Below, piece by piece: positions 48,841 through 48,845 of a stretch of DNA of 48,845 nucleotides. How positions within the stretch are numbered: the stretch's first letter is position 1; each line of letters begins with the position of its first letter. Under the pieces are notes generated by a model. That model searched no databases. It was not told the origin of the DNA and worked only from the letters and a program-made list of their open reading frames with translations. A program made the translations under genes and the position numbers. The stretch lies in NCBI GenBank assembly GCA_944372515.1, contig CALVZM010000046.1, positions 50,453 through 99,297 of the forward strand. Reading direction: 5' to 3'. Source of the DNA: an uncultured Clostridia bacterium (GTDB taxonomy: Bacteria; Bacillota; Clostridia; Christensenellales; Borkfalkiaceae).

Positions 48841-48845
48841 AAAAT

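Overview
The window reads as a chromosome segment of a low-oxygen Gram-positive bacterium, most likely a member of the Clostridia. I cannot name the genus. Supporting signs are a rubrerythrin next to a Fur/PerR-type repressor, a leucine T-box ahead of leuA, an FMN riboswitch ahead of an ECF riboflavin carrier, PyrR-type pyrimidine control, strong AGGAGG ribosome binding sites, and very regular TTGACA-17-TATAAT promoters in an otherwise GC-rich sequence. Gene density is high, and I see no rRNA, tRNA, insertion sequence, prophage or CRISPR array.

Layout. 1-4.9 kb: the start of glyS (minus strand) diverging from fhs, a 0.5 kb block of short palindromes, then glnS. 5.0-7.4 kb: rubrerythrin with two tiny translationally coupled genes, trmL, and a Fur/PerR regulator. 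7.6-11.8 kb: a 1180-residue secreted protein of unknown function and a GNAT acetyltransferase. 11.8-14.7 kb: T-box and leuA, then a convergent zinc-ribbon membrane protein. 15-29.2 kb: two paralogous heterodimeric ABC exporters flanking rarA, an MMPL/RND transporter with a divergent TetR regulator, a HAD phosphatase, and a MarR regulator whose palindromic operator lies at the start of the second exporter operon. 29.3-32 kb: a membrane-anchored carbohydrate-binding-like protein, a polysaccharide deacetylase and a two-OB-fold protein. 32-38.3 kb: FMN riboswitch-ribU, then tsaE-tsaB-rimI-hydrolase-murF-ddl, which combines t6A tRNA modification with peptidoglycan precursor synthesis. 38.4-42.1 kb: NADP isocitrate dehydrogenase, a conserved-looking unknown, a ribbon-helix-helix protein, a 54-residue gene and a metallophosphoesterase. 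42.2-48.8 kb: pyrR-pyrB-pyrC-pyrF-pyrK-(membrane protein)-pyrD. carA, carB and pyrE are not in the window.

The most unusual material lies between genes. Three intergenic blocks (2.67-3.17, 45.2-45.5 and 48.6-48.84 kb) are built from a shared set of about nine short palindromic 'words', each with 6-8 bp arms and a small loop, used in different orders. One block sits inside the pyr operon. The 10-mer CAAACGCTTG occurs four times that I can find, each time overlapping or touching the -35 of a promoter (ribU, icd, and twice at pyr), which suggests a shared LacI/CcpA-type operator. Other observations are an icd promoter nested in the loop of the upstream terminator hairpin, two likely leaderless mRNAs (tsaE and the metallophosphoesterase), Mur/Ddl enzymes with altered motifs, and several genes of 50-61 codons.
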